From a bacterium (GTDB taxonomy: Bacteria > Actinomycetota > Acidimicrobiia > Spongiisociales > ZC4RG35): a stretch of DNA of 64,000 nucleotides. Under the pieces are notes generated by a model. It worked only from the letters and a program-made list of their open reading frames with translations, ran no database searches and was not told the origin of the DNA. The position numbers and the translations under genes are program-made. The stretch is taken from contig JAPPFC010000055.1 in assembly GCA_028824015.1 (NCBI GenBank), positions 104,506 through 168,505 of the forward strand, in the 5' to 3' direction. Each line of letters starts with the position of its first letter. Position 1 is the first letter of the stretch. Shown in pieces: positions 25,375 to 34,623 of the stretch.

Positions 25375-25965
25375 TCAGGGCTGTCTTCCCACCAGCGCCA
25401 GGTAACGATCGACGATCGAGGCGTCCTCGGGGACCTGGACCGGGGGGCCAATCCGCCCGGTCCTGCGGAACATCTCGGCTCTTCCGCCGATCAGGTCATA
25501 GCTGATCCGGCACAACTCGGGGGGCAGATTCACCTCCACACCGGTCGCGGTCGCGATATCCCAGGCGTGAGTCAAGGGGTCCCATTGAACGAAGGAGACG
25601 AACGTGGCCATGTCCATCCTCCCGAACCAGTACTTGTCCTCCCGTTCCAGCACGCCCGGTTGACCAAGTGCCGCAACCAAGGGACCCCTGGTCTCCTCCC
25701 ACCGGGCCAAGGGATCCTCGACAGGCGCGGGCTTCCCCGGCCTGGCCCACTCCCCCGTCCGGGCTATGGAAGCCAAGGCATCCAGCACCGCGCATTGATG
25801 CGCCAGCACATCCCGCGCCGTCCAACCCTCGCACACCGAGTCGTTGTCCCAGGCATCGGACGGCACCTTCCGGCAAACCGCGTCGAATAGGTCCACGGCT
25901 GCCAGGAAGTTCTCGAGCTTCTGGTTCATGCCGAGATTGATGGTACCCCGGGCGTAGAGGCCCAT
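25375..25965 (-). CDS. TIGR03086-type DinB-fold/mycothiol-dependent family protein
   Basis: This is a 196-residue four-helix-bundle protein of the actinobacterial TIGR03086/maleylpyruvate isomerase-like family. Key segments are CEGWTARDVLAHQCAVLDAL in the N-terminal half, with a metal-binding histidine, and DPLTHAWDIATATG near residue 130, the usual second metal-binding block. Members bind metal and often use mycothiol, which supports an actinobacterial host. The ATG at 25965 has AAAGGG six bases upstream; the inner ATG at 25929 (MNQKLENF) would give 184 residues. It is divergent from the gamma-glutamyltransferase gene. The exact reaction is unknown. Confidence 0.85.
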   Translation of the reverse strand: MGLYARGTINLGMNQKLENFLAAVDLFDAVCRKVPSDAWDNDSVCEGWTARDVLAHQCAVLDALASIARTGEWARPGKPAPVEDPLARWEETRGPLVAALGQPGVLEREDKYWFGRMDMATFVSFVQWDPLTHAWDIATATGVEVNLPPELCRISYDLIGGRAEMFRRTGRIGPPVQVPEDASIVDRYLALVGRQP

Positions 25966-26145
25966 TGGAGCCCTTTGGGCCCGGCGCCTGAAAGCAGACC
26001 GGGACAGCCGCCATCCCCCGGATCCCTGGTTGCCAGGTCTCAACCCCGGCTCCGGAGCGGGTTATGCTCCGGGACGGGAGAACCGCAAGCCGGGTACTGA
26101 AGGCATCCCGGGCTACGAAACCCGCCATCCAAACCGAGCCGACAG

Positions 26146-27948
26146 ATGTCCAACCACGAGACCAACGAACCGACCTCCGGCGGACCATTCCCGGGGCCGC
26201 GGACGAGCCGTCCGGTCATCTCCGGGACCCGCGGGATCATCTCGAGCGGCCACTACCTGACGTCCATGGCGGGGATGCGCATGATGGTGTCGGGAGGCAA
26301 CGCCTTCGATGCGGTGGCGGCGGGCGTATTCGCGGGTGTGGTGGTCGAACCGACCGCCGCCTGTTCCCTCGCCGCCGAGAGCGTCTTCATGCTCTACGAC
26401 GCCCGCTCGGGGGACCTCAAGTCACTGAGCGGCCAAGGGGTGGCCCCGGGCAGGGCCACGGCCGAGTTCTACCGCTCCAACGGACTTGACGTAATCCCCA
26501 CCGGTCCCGGTCCTTTGGCTCCCCTGTCGTTCACCGTGCCCGGCGTCGTACACGCCACGATCTCGATGCTCTCCAGGTACGGGACCAAGAGCCTCAGCGA
26601 GGTGATGGCGCCGGCCATCCAATACGCGGAGGAAGGGGTCCCCCATTACCGGCAGATGATCGACTTCCTGGGGCTGGAACCCACCATCCGCCAATTCCGG
26701 CTCTTCCCCCCCGGCGGGTCGGAGGTCTTCTATGACGGGGGCAGGTTGCCGGAGGAGGGGTCGCTGTTCTTCCAACCCGGCCTGGCCGAGACATTGAGAT
26801 CGTTGGCGGCCGCAGAGGCGGCGTCCAAGGGCTCCCGGTCGGATCGACTGCGCGCCGGGATCGACGAGTTCTACCGCGGGAGGGTCGCCAGGCAGATCGC
26901 CGACGCGTCGGCGAGTGTCGGCGGGGTCCTCGGGTACGAGGATCTCACCGCCTACCGGTCGCAGTTCGAAGAACCCCTCCGCACCACCTTCTCGGGCTAC
27001 GAGATCTGCGGGCAGAGGACCTGGTCGCAGGCAGGCATTCTCCTCCAGACCCTGAACATGCTCGAACACTTCGACCTGCGCGCCATGGGCCACAACACCC
27101 CGGCTTACATCCATACCGTCATCGAGGCCCTGAAGCTTTCCATGGCGGACCGCCAGACCTTTTACGGCGATCCTGACTTCGCCGACGTGCCGACGGACCA
27201 ACTCCTGTCCAAGGATTACGCGGCGGCCCGGGCCGCCCTGATCGACCCCAACGGGGCCGTCCCCGAGTTGCCGCCGCCGGGTAATCCCCGGGGTGGGGGC
27301 CCCCTAACGGAGAGGCCGGTGACCGGAGGCATCCCGGCCGGCGGATCAAGCGGCAAGCTCGGCCAGGCCGGGGGCACCACCCATGTCGCCGCCATCGATC
27401 GGGCCGGGAACATGGCCTGCGCCACGCCCAGCGGCGGCTCATTCGAGAAGTCGGTCTTCTTCCCGGAGTTGGGATGCGCCCTCAGCACCCGTTCGGAGGT
27501 ATTCAACCTGTCGTCAGGCCACCCGAACGTCGTCGAGCCCGGTAAGCGGCCCAGGACCACGCTGGTCAATTACATCGCCGTCAAGGATGGCGTGCCACAG
27601 ATGACCTTCGGTTGTCCGGGTGGAGACCACCAGACCCAGGCCAACCTCCAACTGATGCTGAACACGTTCATCTTCGGCATGAACCCCCAAGAAGCCATCG
27701 AGGCGCCGCGCTTCGCCACCGACAGTGTCCCCGACTCCTTCTACCCCCACAACTACTATCCCGGCAGGCTGTCGCTGGAAGCAGGTATTCCGAGCGGTAC
27801 GGCCGGGACCCTGGAGCGGTTGGGTCACAGAGTGGTGAGAGCGGAGGTGTGCGGGGTGGGCGCCACCGTTACCCACCGCGATCCGGAGTCGGGTGTCCTC
27901 AGTACCGGGGGAGACCCCAGGCGGCCCTGCTACGCGTTGAGCTGGTAG
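26146..27948 (+). CDS. Gamma-glutamyltransferase family protein
   Basis: This is a 600-residue Ntn-hydrolase precursor. Autocleavage is expected before Thr411 in QAGGTTHVAAIDRAGN, giving large and small subunits. The small-subunit features NYIAVKDG, FGCPGGDHQTQANLQLML and the C-terminal DPESGVLSTGGDPRR are also present. There is no signal peptide or lipobox, whereas many members are secreted, so it appears to be cytosolic. Such proteins may hydrolyse glutathione-like compounds or act as acylases. In a mycothiol-using actinobacterium the natural substrate is uncertain. The start is the ATG at 26146, and the gene is divergent from the TIGR03086 gene. Confidence 0.92.
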   Translation: MSNHETNEPTSGGPFPGPRTSRPVISGTRGIISSGHYLTSMAGMRMMVSGGNAFDAVAAGVFAGVVVEPTAACSLAAESVFMLYDARSGDLKSLSGQGVAPGRATAEFYRSNGLDVIPTGPGPLAPLSFTVPGVVHATISMLSRYGTKSLSEVMAPAIQYAEEGVPHYRQMIDFLGLEPTIRQFRLFPPGGSEVFYDGGRLPEEGSLFFQPGLAETLRSLAAAEAASKGSRSDRLRAGIDEFYRGRVARQIADASASVGGVLGYEDLTAYRSQFEEPLRTTFSGYEICGQRTWSQAGILLQTLNMLEHFDLRAMGHNTPAYIHTVIEALKLSMADRQTFYGDPDFADVPTDQLLSKDYAAARAALIDPNGAVPELPPPGNPRGGGPLTERPVTGGIPAGGSSGKLGQAGGTTHVAAIDRAGNMACATPSGGSFEKSVFFPELGCALSTRSEVFNLSSGHPNVVEPGKRPRTTLVNYIAVKDGVPQMTFGCPGGDHQTQANLQLMLNTFIFGMNPQEAIEAPRFATDSVPDSFYPHNYYPGRLSLEAGIPSGTAGTLERLGHRVVRAEVCGVGATVTHRDPESGVLSTGGDPRRPCYALSW

Positions 27949-27962
27949 ACGTCAAGGTGGTC

Positions 27963-27982
27963 ACCAGGGACCAAGCCCTGGT
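27963..27982. terminator. Candidate terminator hairpin between convergent genes
   Basis: A perfect 7-base-pair stem (ACCAGGG / CCCTGGT) with a 6-base loop lies 14 bases after the gamma-glutamyltransferase stop, in the 100-base gap between convergent genes. There is no T run, so it would be a weak or factor-assisted terminator. Confidence 0.4.
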
Positions 27983-28048
27983 TCAGCCCCTCCCCTCCCC
28001 GGTGCCCGGACTGCCGGCGGTCACGACCACCTGGCGGTCCGGTGGGAA

Positions 28049-28291
28049 TCAGCTCCCCAGTTTTGTCCTTATCAGCGCGGCTGCCTCGCCCACGGTGGTG
28101 ATCTGTTCGGCTTCCTCGTCCGGGATCTCCACCCCGAACTCGTCCTCCAGCGCCATCAGCAACTCCACCACGCCGAGCGAATCGACATCCAGGTCTTCCT
28201 CGAAATTGGCGTCAGGGTGCAGCTTGTCCTCTTCGAGATCCAATTCCTCAACCAGAATCCTCTTTAACCTGCCGTCGATGTCCGCGCTCAT
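28049..28291 (-). CDS. acpP: Acyl carrier protein of fatty acid synthesis
   Basis: This is an 80-residue acidic ACP. Ser38 in DLDVDSLGVVELLMALEDEF is the phosphopantetheine site, and helix II continues with the usual FGVEIPDEEAE. AAAGGGA lies five bases before the ATG. It is the last gene of the fabD-fabH-fabG cluster, separated from fabG by about 108 bases. No fabF follows; the next gene is convergent. Confidence 0.96.
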   Translation of the reverse strand: MSADIDGRLKRILVEELDLEEDKLHPDANFEEDLDVDSLGVVELLMALEDEFGVEIPDEEAEQITTVGEAAALIRTKLGS

Positions 28292-28399
28292 AGCTTCCCT
28301 TTCCTTCGTTTGGCTACCAGACTTGTTCCAGCCGACCTATTGGACGGCGCGGGCGGGGTGTGGGTTACCTTTCCAACGCAATAGGGTACGAAACTCCTC

Positions 28400-29134
28400 T
28401 CAGAGCGCCAAGCCCCCGTCCACCTGCCAAACCTGGCCGGTCACGTACGAGGCGGCTTCAGACCCCAGGAAGCCCACCACATTGGCCACCTCGGCAGGGT
28501 CTCCCACCCTGCCCAGGGCCGCCCCGGACGCGGTGGCCTCCGCAGCCGTGGCGCCCAGGGGAGCGGTCATGTCGGTGGCAATGAACCCCGGCGCCACCAC
28601 ATTGACCGTGATACCCCGGGATCCGACCTCACGCGCCACCGATTTGGCGAATCCGATCAACCCCGCCTTCGAGGCGGCGTAATTGGACTGACCGGGGTTG
28701 CCGCTCACCCCGGCCACGGAACTGATGCATATCACCCTCCCCCACCTGGCGCGCAGCATCCCCCGCAGGGCCGCCTTCGTGCACAGATAGGCCGAGCGAA
28801 GATTGACCGCCAGGACCTCATCGAACTGCTCGGGGCTCATGCGAGCCAACAATCCATCCCTGGTTATCCCGGCGTTGTTGACCAGGATCCCCACCGGACC
28901 CAGGGCCTGCTTCGCCTCGTCGAACATCCGCTTCACCTGGTCGGCATCCGAGACGTCGGCGCCGATCGCCACAGCTTCCCCCCCTGCCCCCCGGATAGCC
29001 CGCACCACCTCAGCGGCGGCATCGGAGCGTCGGGCGTAGTTGACCGCCACCCGATAGCCTCGGTCGGCCATCTCCATGCAGACCGCCCTGCCGATCCCCC
29101 GTGATCCTCCGGTGACCAGGGCGACCCGGCTCAC
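28400..29134 (-). CDS. fabG: 3-oxoacyl-ACP reductase
   Basis: This 244-residue short-chain dehydrogenase reduces 3-oxoacyl-ACP with NADPH. TGGSRGIG binds the cofactor, NNAGITRDGLLARM is the usual FabG block, and the catalytic set is Ser in ISSVAGVSGN, Tyr and Lys in SNYAASKAG. The C terminus QVWQVDGGLAL matches FabG. The GTG start overlaps the fabH stop in GTGA, so translation is coupled. Its place in a fabD-fabH-fabG-acpP cluster supports the fatty acid role over the many other SDR functions. Confidence 0.95.
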   Translation of the reverse strand: MSRVALVTGGSRGIGRAVCMEMADRGYRVAVNYARRSDAAAEVVRAIRGAGGEAVAIGADVSDADQVKRMFDEAKQALGPVGILVNNAGITRDGLLARMSPEQFDEVLAVNLRSAYLCTKAALRGMLRARWGRVICISSVAGVSGNPGQSNYAASKAGLIGFAKSVAREVGSRGITVNVVAPGFIATDMTAPLGATAAEATASGAALGRVGDPAEVANVVGFLGSEAASYVTGQVWQVDGGLAL

Positions 29135-30228
29135 TTCATCTTCTCCGGATACCCGTACACCCGGAAATTCGCCTCCAGCAACTCCATGAGGCTGCGGTCG
29201 GTTGGAGGAAGGGAGGCCTCGCTCCGCTCCAGGGGATCGGTGCGCTCTCCCCAGCGAAGCACGGCCGCCCCGGCGGTCAGCCCACCCCCGAACGCGGCAA
29301 ACACCACGTTGGCGCCGGGTGAGATGTACCCCTGTTCCAAGGCCTCGACCAGCGCCACCGGGATGGTGGCCGCCGAGGTGTTCCCGTAGGCGTGGATATT
29401 GGTGTAGACCTTCTCGGAAGGAAGCTTCAATCGTTTGGCGGTAGCGTCGATGATCCTCATGTTGGCCTGATGAGGTATGAGCAAGTCCACGTCCTCCAGT
29501 CCCAGGCCGGCCTCGGCAACCGCCCGGACCGACAGATCCCCCATCGCCACCACCGCGCGGCGGAACACCTCACGCCCGTTCATGGTGATCCCGCCATGGG
29601 GGGCCTCCAGGGAACGGGCCGGCATCCCGCTGAGCCCGTCGTTGGGCACCTCCAGGTAGCCCAGGGCGGAAGAATCCATCTGGACTAATCCCGAGAGCAG
29701 GCCGTGATCTTCCTCGGTCGGTTCCACGACCACCGCGCCGGCGGCGTCGCCGAACAGGACCGCGGTCGACCGGTCGGTGAAATCGAGCAGGGCGCTGAGC
29801 CGTTCCGTGGCGGCGACCAGCACCCTCGAATGCATGCCTGACTCGATCATCTTGGCGGCGTTTATCAGCGAATAGACGAATCCCGAGCAGTTGGCGTTGA
29901 GGTCGAAGGCCGCGGTGGGGACCGGCGCGTCCAGCAAACGGTGCACATGAGCCGCCGTCGCGGGAATCACCGAGTCAGTAGTGCAAGAGGCGACGATGAT
30001 CAGATCGATCTCCCCGATCTCCCGGCCGGCAGCCGCCAGGGCATGTTCTGACGCCACGGCCGCCATCTCGGACGGCTCCACGTGGCTGATCCGCCTCTCC
30101 TTGATCCCCGAGCGAACCGTAATCCACTCATCGGAGGTGTCGATCATCCGCTCCAGGTCGGCGTTGCTCAACACGGTGGGGGGGACGCACTTTCCCCATC
30201 CGGTTATTGCAGCCCTGGTCATGTTCAC
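29131..30228 (-). CDS. fabH: 3-oxoacyl-ACP synthase III
   Basis: This 365-residue ketosynthase starts fatty acid chains from acyl-CoA and malonyl-ACP. The triad is Cys114 (NANCSGFVY), His253 (IPHQANMRI) and Asn283 (YGNTSAATIP). It is about 30 residues longer than the usual 330 because of a C-terminal tail after AAVLRWGE. The GTG at 30228 overlaps the fabD stop; an ATG two codons later is also possible. Substrate choice (straight or branched starters) cannot be read from these motifs. Confidence 0.95.
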   Translation of the reverse strand: MNMTRAAITGWGKCVPPTVLSNADLERMIDTSDEWITVRSGIKERRISHVEPSEMAAVASEHALAAAGREIGEIDLIIVASCTTDSVIPATAAHVHRLLDAPVPTAAFDLNANCSGFVYSLINAAKMIESGMHSRVLVAATERLSALLDFTDRSTAVLFGDAAGAVVVEPTEEDHGLLSGLVQMDSSALGYLEVPNDGLSGMPARSLEAPHGGITMNGREVFRRAVVAMGDLSVRAVAEAGLGLEDVDLLIPHQANMRIIDATAKRLKLPSEKVYTNIHAYGNTSAATIPVALVEALEQGYISPGANVVFAAFGGGLTAGAAVLRWGERTDPLERSEASLPPTDRSLMELLEANFRVYGYPEKMK

Positions 30229-31175
30229 TCTCCTCGCGAAAACTCCATGCTAGATATGGACTCCGCGGCCTTGGCCGCTCCGGCCAGGTCATTTACAGTC
30301 AGCACCTTGGCCGAGGGAACCGTCCGCCTGGCCAGACCGGCGGTCACCTTGCCCGGGCCGACATGCACAAAGGCCTCGACTCCGCGCCCCGCCATGGCCG
30401 AAAGGCTCTCGGCGAACCTGACCGGAGAGGAAACCTGGGTCACCAGGGTCTCGGAAATGCGAGCGCTCTCCATCGGCTCGGCGCTGACGTTCGCGTACAC
30501 CGGGAAGCGGGCCGGGCGCGACCCCAGACCAACCAGGGCTTCTTCCACCCTGCGGGCGGCCGGCGCCATGAATCCGGAGTGAAAGGCTCCCGCCACCGGC
30601 AGTCGGACCATCCTGCGGATTCCAAGGCTGCGACCCCGGGCTTCGAGCCAGTCGAGATCGGAGGCCCCTCCGGCCATCACCACCTGGCCCGGTGCGTTCA
30701 GGTTGGCCACCACCAGCCGCCCTCCCTCCCGGCGGCGGACTTCGGCCACCTCCTCGGCAACATCGTCATCCACCCCCATCAGCGCCATCATTCCCGAGTC
30801 CTCGGCGTCGGCGGCCTCGGCCATCGCCCGGCCTCTTGCCGACACCACGGACAGGGTCTCTTCGTACCCGAACACCCCGGCGGCGGCCAGCGCGGTGTAC
30901 TCGCCGAGGGAGTGGCCGGCGGCGGCGAACGGGAGAGAGCAGAGCCGGTCCGAGAGTTCGACCCACAGGGCATAGGAGAGACAGAAAAGGGCGGGCTGGG
31001 CGCGCTCGGTGCGGACCAGTAGCTCCTTGGGGCCCTCCAGGCATAGTTCGCGAAGGGACCACCCCAATAATTCGTTCACACGGTCACCCAGAAGATCGGG
31101 CCGGGCCTCGAACAGATCGGCGCCCATTCCCACGAACTGGCTGCCCTGGCCGGGAAAGAGGACTGCGTATTTCAC
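30225..31175 (-). CDS. fabD: Malonyl-CoA:ACP transacylase
   Basis: This 316-residue acyltransferase loads malonate onto ACP. It begins with FPGQGSQFVGMG, has the nucleophile Ser89 in AAGHSLGEYTAL and the AFHS histidine in PVAGAFHSGFM. The start is GTG at 31175. It leads the cluster fabD-fabH-fabG-acpP and lies 44 bases after the threonine aldolase gene in what looks like one long transcript. It is also a candidate to load the free ACP at 5500, since the last PKS module has no working AT. Confidence 0.96.
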   Translation of the reverse strand: MKYAVLFPGQGSQFVGMGADLFEARPDLLGDRVNELLGWSLRELCLEGPKELLVRTERAQPALFCLSYALWVELSDRLCSLPFAAAGHSLGEYTALAAAGVFGYEETLSVVSARGRAMAEAADAEDSGMMALMGVDDDVAEEVAEVRRREGGRLVVANLNAPGQVVMAGGASDLDWLEARGRSLGIRRMVRLPVAGAFHSGFMAPAARRVEEALVGLGSRPARFPVYANVSAEPMESARISETLVTQVSSPVRFAESLSAMAGRGVEAFVHVGPGKVTAGLARRTVPSAKVLTVNDLAGAAKAAESISSMEFSRGE

Positions 31176-31219
31176 TGGTGCTGAGATATGACCCTGCGAG
31201 GAAAGCTGCGGTTACCCGG

Positions 31220-32254
31220 TCAACCCGGGGTGAATGCCGCCAGCAGCCGCTCCACATCGGCGTCATTGACGTCACGATGGGTCACCAGCCGCACAGTTCC
31301 GGCAAGAGGATCCCTGACGATCACCCCCGACTCCTTCAATCGGGCGCGGACCGGCGCCCATCCTCCCCGCAGTCTTCCCACATCCACCCGCACCATGTTC
31401 GTCTCGGTCGTCTCCGGATCCACGGCTCCCGGATGACGGTCGGCCAGGCCCCAGGCCATGCGCGACGCCAGTTCATGGTCGGCAGAGAGCCGGGACCAGT
31501 CCCGGAGGGCGATACGCGCCGGGGCTGCGATTATGCCGGCCTGCCTCATCGCTCCTCCCAGCCTCTTTCGGAGGTAACGCGCCTCGGCCACCAGGTCAGC
31601 CGAACCGCACAGAATGGACCCCACCGGCGCCCCCAGGCCCTTGGAGAAGCAGAACTGCACCGTGTCCACCCCCTCGGCGAGCCGGGCAGGCGGATCTCCT
31701 GAGGCCACCGCCGCGTTGAACACCCGCGCCCCGTCGAGGTGGATGGAAAGGCCGTGCCGGCGGGCCGCCCGATTGCTGTCCGCCATCACGTCGGCTGGTA
31801 TCACCCTTCCTCCGGACATGTTGTGGGTGTTCTCCCACACCATCAGTCCGATACGTGGGAAGAGGCTGCCCGCCAACTGCATGGCATTGTCGATGTGTTC
31901 AGGGGTGATGCGTCCGGCGTCCACGTCCATCGTTCGAAAGGCCACGCCCGACAGGGCGGCGCCCGCGCCCGCTTCGATATTGCGCAGATGGGTCCCGGCG
32001 TCGCAGAGCACGTCTTCCCCCCTCCGGGTCTGGAGCATTATCCCCAGTTGGTTGCCCATCGTGCCGGTGGGGGTGAGCACCGCCGCCTCCTGGCCGATGA
32101 TGGAAGCCGCCTCTTCCTCCAGGGCGTTGACCGTTGGATCGTCGCGGTAGACATCGTCTCCCACCATCGCTTCCGCCATGGCGCGCCGCATCTCCGGGGT
32201 GGGCCTGGTGACGGTGTCGGAGCGAAAGTCGGCGGTTCCGTCGGGAAATGCCAC
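31220..32254 (-). CDS. Threonine aldolase, low-specificity type
   Basis: This 344-residue PLP enzyme of fold type I splits threonine or allo-threonine to glycine and acetaldehyde. Segments are FRSDTVTRPTPEMR, MVGDDVYRDDPTVNALE, SIHLDGARVFNA and the Schiff-base lysine in CFSKGLGAPVGS. All match the LtaE/GLY1 family. The GTG start lies 3 bases after the stop of the aminotransferase gene, so the two are cotranscribed. It could supply glycine. Confidence 0.93.
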   Translation of the reverse strand: MAFPDGTADFRSDTVTRPTPEMRRAMAEAMVGDDVYRDDPTVNALEEEAASIIGQEAAVLTPTGTMGNQLGIMLQTRRGEDVLCDAGTHLRNIEAGAGAALSGVAFRTMDVDAGRITPEHIDNAMQLAGSLFPRIGLMVWENTHNMSGGRVIPADVMADSNRAARRHGLSIHLDGARVFNAAVASGDPPARLAEGVDTVQFCFSKGLGAPVGSILCGSADLVAEARYLRKRLGGAMRQAGIIAAPARIALRDWSRLSADHELASRMAWGLADRHPGAVDPETTETNMVRVDVGRLRGGWAPVRARLKESGVIVRDPLAGTVRLVTHRDVNDADVERLLAAFTPG

Positions 32255-32257
32255 TGA

Positions 32258-33430
32258 TCAGAGCAGCTCGAGCGTTCGGCGCAAACCGGTGACCGCCTGG
32301 CCAATCCTCTGGCGGTTCTCGACCAGGGCGAAACGGACGTGCCCGTCGCCGCTGGGGCCGAATCCGATTCCCGGACTGACCGCCACCTTCGCCTCCCGCA
32401 GGAGGTGCAGGGCAAACTCCACCGATCCCATCTCCGCGTAGGGCTCGGGTATCGGCGCCCAAACGAACATCGTGCCGTGGGGCTTCAGTACTTTCCAGCC
32501 GGAGTTGTTCAGGCCATCCACCAGGGCATCGCGCCTGTCGCCGTAGATCGCTCTCACCTCCTCGACATACCCGTCCCCGGAGTTGAGAGCGACGATGGTG
32601 GCGATCTGGATCGGCTGGAAGGTCCCGTAGTCGAGGTAGGACTTGAGCTTGGTCAGGGCCGCCACCGCAGGAGCGTTGCCCAGTACGAATCCCATCCGCC
32701 ATCCCGCCATGGAATGGCCCTTGGTCATGCTGTACAACTCAACCCCCACCTCCGCGGCGCCCTCCACCTGCAGGAGCGAGGGCGGCTGATAACCGTCATA
32801 GTGCATGTCGGCGTACGCGAAGTCATGGACAATGAACACGCCGTGGTGATGGGCGAACGCCACCAAACGCTCGAAGAAGGACAGTTCGATGCAGGTGGTG
32901 GTGGGATTGTGGGGAAAGGAGACGATGATCACCCTCGGCTTTGGCCAGGTGGAGCGATAAAGCACTTCCAGTCGTTCGAAGTACTCCGACTCCGAAACCA
33001 CCGGAAGGCGAACGATGTCGGAACCGGCCAGAATCGGTGCGTAGATGTGGATGGGATAGGAGGGTTCCGGCACCACCGTGGTGTCCCCCGAGTCGACCAG
33101 GGTCCACAAGAGGTGGGACAGTCCCTCTTTGGCGCCGATCGTGGCCACCGCCTGCGTCTCCGGATCGAGCGAGACCCCGAAGCGTCGTTGGTACCGATCG
33201 GTGATGGCCTGGCGGAGATTCGGCAGCCCACGCGAGGCGGAGTAACGGTGGTTCTTACCCTTGTTGGCGGCCTCGATCAACTTGTCCACCACAAAAGGCG
33301 GCGATGGCAGGTCGGGGTTGCCGAAGCCGAGGTCCACAACGTCCTCCCCGGCGCGGCGGGCAGCCACCTTTGCCTGGTCCACCTGAGCGAAAACGTAAGG
33401 TGGAAGATTGTGAATGCGCCTGAATTCCAT
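32258..33430 (-). CDS. Class I aminotransferase, AlaC-like
   Basis: This is a 390-residue fold-type-I aminotransferase. It opens with RIHNLPPYVFAQV and has VDLGFGNPD, YSASRGLPNLRQAI, SFPHNPTTTC, HDFAYADMHYDGY and the PLP-lysine block SMTKGHSMAGWRMGF; together these match AlaC-type glutamate-pyruvate aminotransferases closely along the whole length. Alanine synthesis from pyruvate is therefore the likely role. It lies 13 bases downstream of an LLM oxidoreductase gene and 3 bases upstream of threonine aldolase. Confidence 0.92.
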   Translation of the reverse strand: MEFRRIHNLPPYVFAQVDQAKVAARRAGEDVVDLGFGNPDLPSPPFVVDKLIEAANKGKNHRYSASRGLPNLRQAITDRYQRRFGVSLDPETQAVATIGAKEGLSHLLWTLVDSGDTTVVPEPSYPIHIYAPILAGSDIVRLPVVSESEYFERLEVLYRSTWPKPRVIIVSFPHNPTTTCIELSFFERLVAFAHHHGVFIVHDFAYADMHYDGYQPPSLLQVEGAAEVGVELYSMTKGHSMAGWRMGFVLGNAPAVAALTKLKSYLDYGTFQPIQIATIVALNSGDGYVEEVRAIYGDRRDALVDGLNNSGWKVLKPHGTMFVWAPIPEPYAEMGSVEFALHLLREAKVAVSPGIGFGPSGDGHVRFALVENRQRIGQAVTGLRRTLELL

Positions 33431-33443
33431 ACTCGCCAGGGTA

Positions 33444-34205
33444 CTAGTGATCGGCGCCGTTTTGGAGGCTACGTTGGCAAAATATGGCAGGCGCCCACCG
33501 ACGAAGTGTGGCGACTCGCGGAGGAGTGAGGGCCAAGACCAGCGCCTCCGCGCCGGCTTCCACCCTCCTCAACAGGGTGCGCCGGAGAGTACCGACTGAA
33601 CAGGCGGTGTCCAGCAGACCTCCCCAACTAATCGATACCGAGGGATTCAACTTCTTCATCTGGTCCACGGCAGCCTCGAAGTTCGCAGGTTTGCCGCCCC
33701 AGGCGTTCCAACCGTCGGCCAGTTCGGCCGCCACCTCTCGCACCTCGCGGCTCCATCCCCCCACCCACACCTCGATGCCCGGGGTCCGCGCCCGTACGGC
33801 GGCGATGGTTTCTCTCAGAAGCGTTATGCGTTCGGGAAAGGCGGGTTGAGAAATCCCCAGCCGGTCGCCTTCGTTGCGTGACCTGGAGTCGCCCACCCCC
33901 AAACCGATCAGGGGAGGCGCCCGGCAGATGGCGGCCAGAGTACCTGCCACATCGGCCGTGTAGGAGGGGGAGCGGAGCGCCGCCTGCAACACCAGCGAAC
34001 CGACGCGGCGCTCGGCCACGGCCGCCACCATGCCGAGTGCTGCCGTGGCTTCCAGCACCGGAGATGTCGGACGGCGCCAGCCGGCCAGATGATCTGTGGC
34101 CACCACCCCGGTCAGACCGAGCGCCTCCGACTCTCTCACCATCCCGACGAGTTCCCGGGGAGACGACTGAAAGAGAGGCAGCACCGTCCAGACGGGAAGG
34201 TTCAT
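33444..34205 (-). CDS. Small LLM-class oxidoreductase (luciferase-like)
   Basis: This is a 253-residue protein of the luciferase-like superfamily, shorter than the usual 290-350. It has VVATDHLAGW, RVGSLVLQAALRSPS, LIGLGVGDSRSRNEG and VWVGGWSREVREVAAELADGW, which are the core barrel strands and the flavin or F420 phosphate site. Substrate is unknown. It is embedded between a YkvA-like gene (10 bases away) and the aminotransferase gene. Confidence 0.85.
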   Translation of the reverse strand: MNLPVWTVLPLFQSSPRELVGMVRESEALGLTGVVATDHLAGWRRPTSPVLEATAALGMVAAVAERRVGSLVLQAALRSPSYTADVAGTLAAICRAPPLIGLGVGDSRSRNEGDRLGISQPAFPERITLLRETIAAVRARTPGIEVWVGGWSREVREVAAELADGWNAWGGKPANFEAAVDQMKKLNPSVSISWGGLLDTACSVGTLRRTLLRRVEAGAEALVLALTPPRVATLRRWAPAIFCQRSLQNGADH

Positions 34206-34215
34206 TGCCTCGGAT

Positions 34216-34623
34216 TCACTCTCCCACCAGCCACCGGATCATCCACCGCACCCTCCTGGGCATGAATTCAATCAGCAGCTCCACGCCTAGGAGTATCCGT
34301 CCCAGTGCCTCCGGTTCGCCGTCCCAGTGCTCGGCGACCACCTCTTCGGGCGCGGCCTTGATGAGCACCGCCAAGGCCACAACCACCGCCAACATGTCAT
34401 CAACCAGTCCCACCACCGGAATCACGTCCGGAATCAGATCCAGGGGGATCACCGCATAGGCGGCCAGGGCCGCCGCCACGCGCTTGGCGCGCACCGGAAC
34501 CCTCGGGTCTCGAGAGAGCCGGGCCACCAGCTTGGCGAACTGCGGCAGGGCGGAAACCAACCCGGCTACGGTCCTCACCACCAGGTACCGACCTACCGCG
34601 GAGTCTCTATGGGAGGCGCTCAT
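34216..34623 (-). CDS. DUF1232/YkvA-type small membrane protein
   Basis: This is a 135-residue protein with the DUF1232 core LAAYAVIPLDLIPDVIPVVGLVDD, a hydrophobic hairpin with conserved proline and aspartate residues, and a further hydrophobic segment around VVVALAVLIKAA. Function of the family is unknown. The ATG overlaps the stop of the phosphoesterase gene in ATGA. Confidence 0.85.
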   Translation of the reverse strand: MSASHRDSAVGRYLVVRTVAGLVSALPQFAKLVARLSRDPRVPVRAKRVAAALAAYAVIPLDLIPDVIPVVGLVDDMLAVVVALAVLIKAAPEEVVAEHWDGEPEALGRILLGVELLIEFMPRRVRWMIRWLVGE

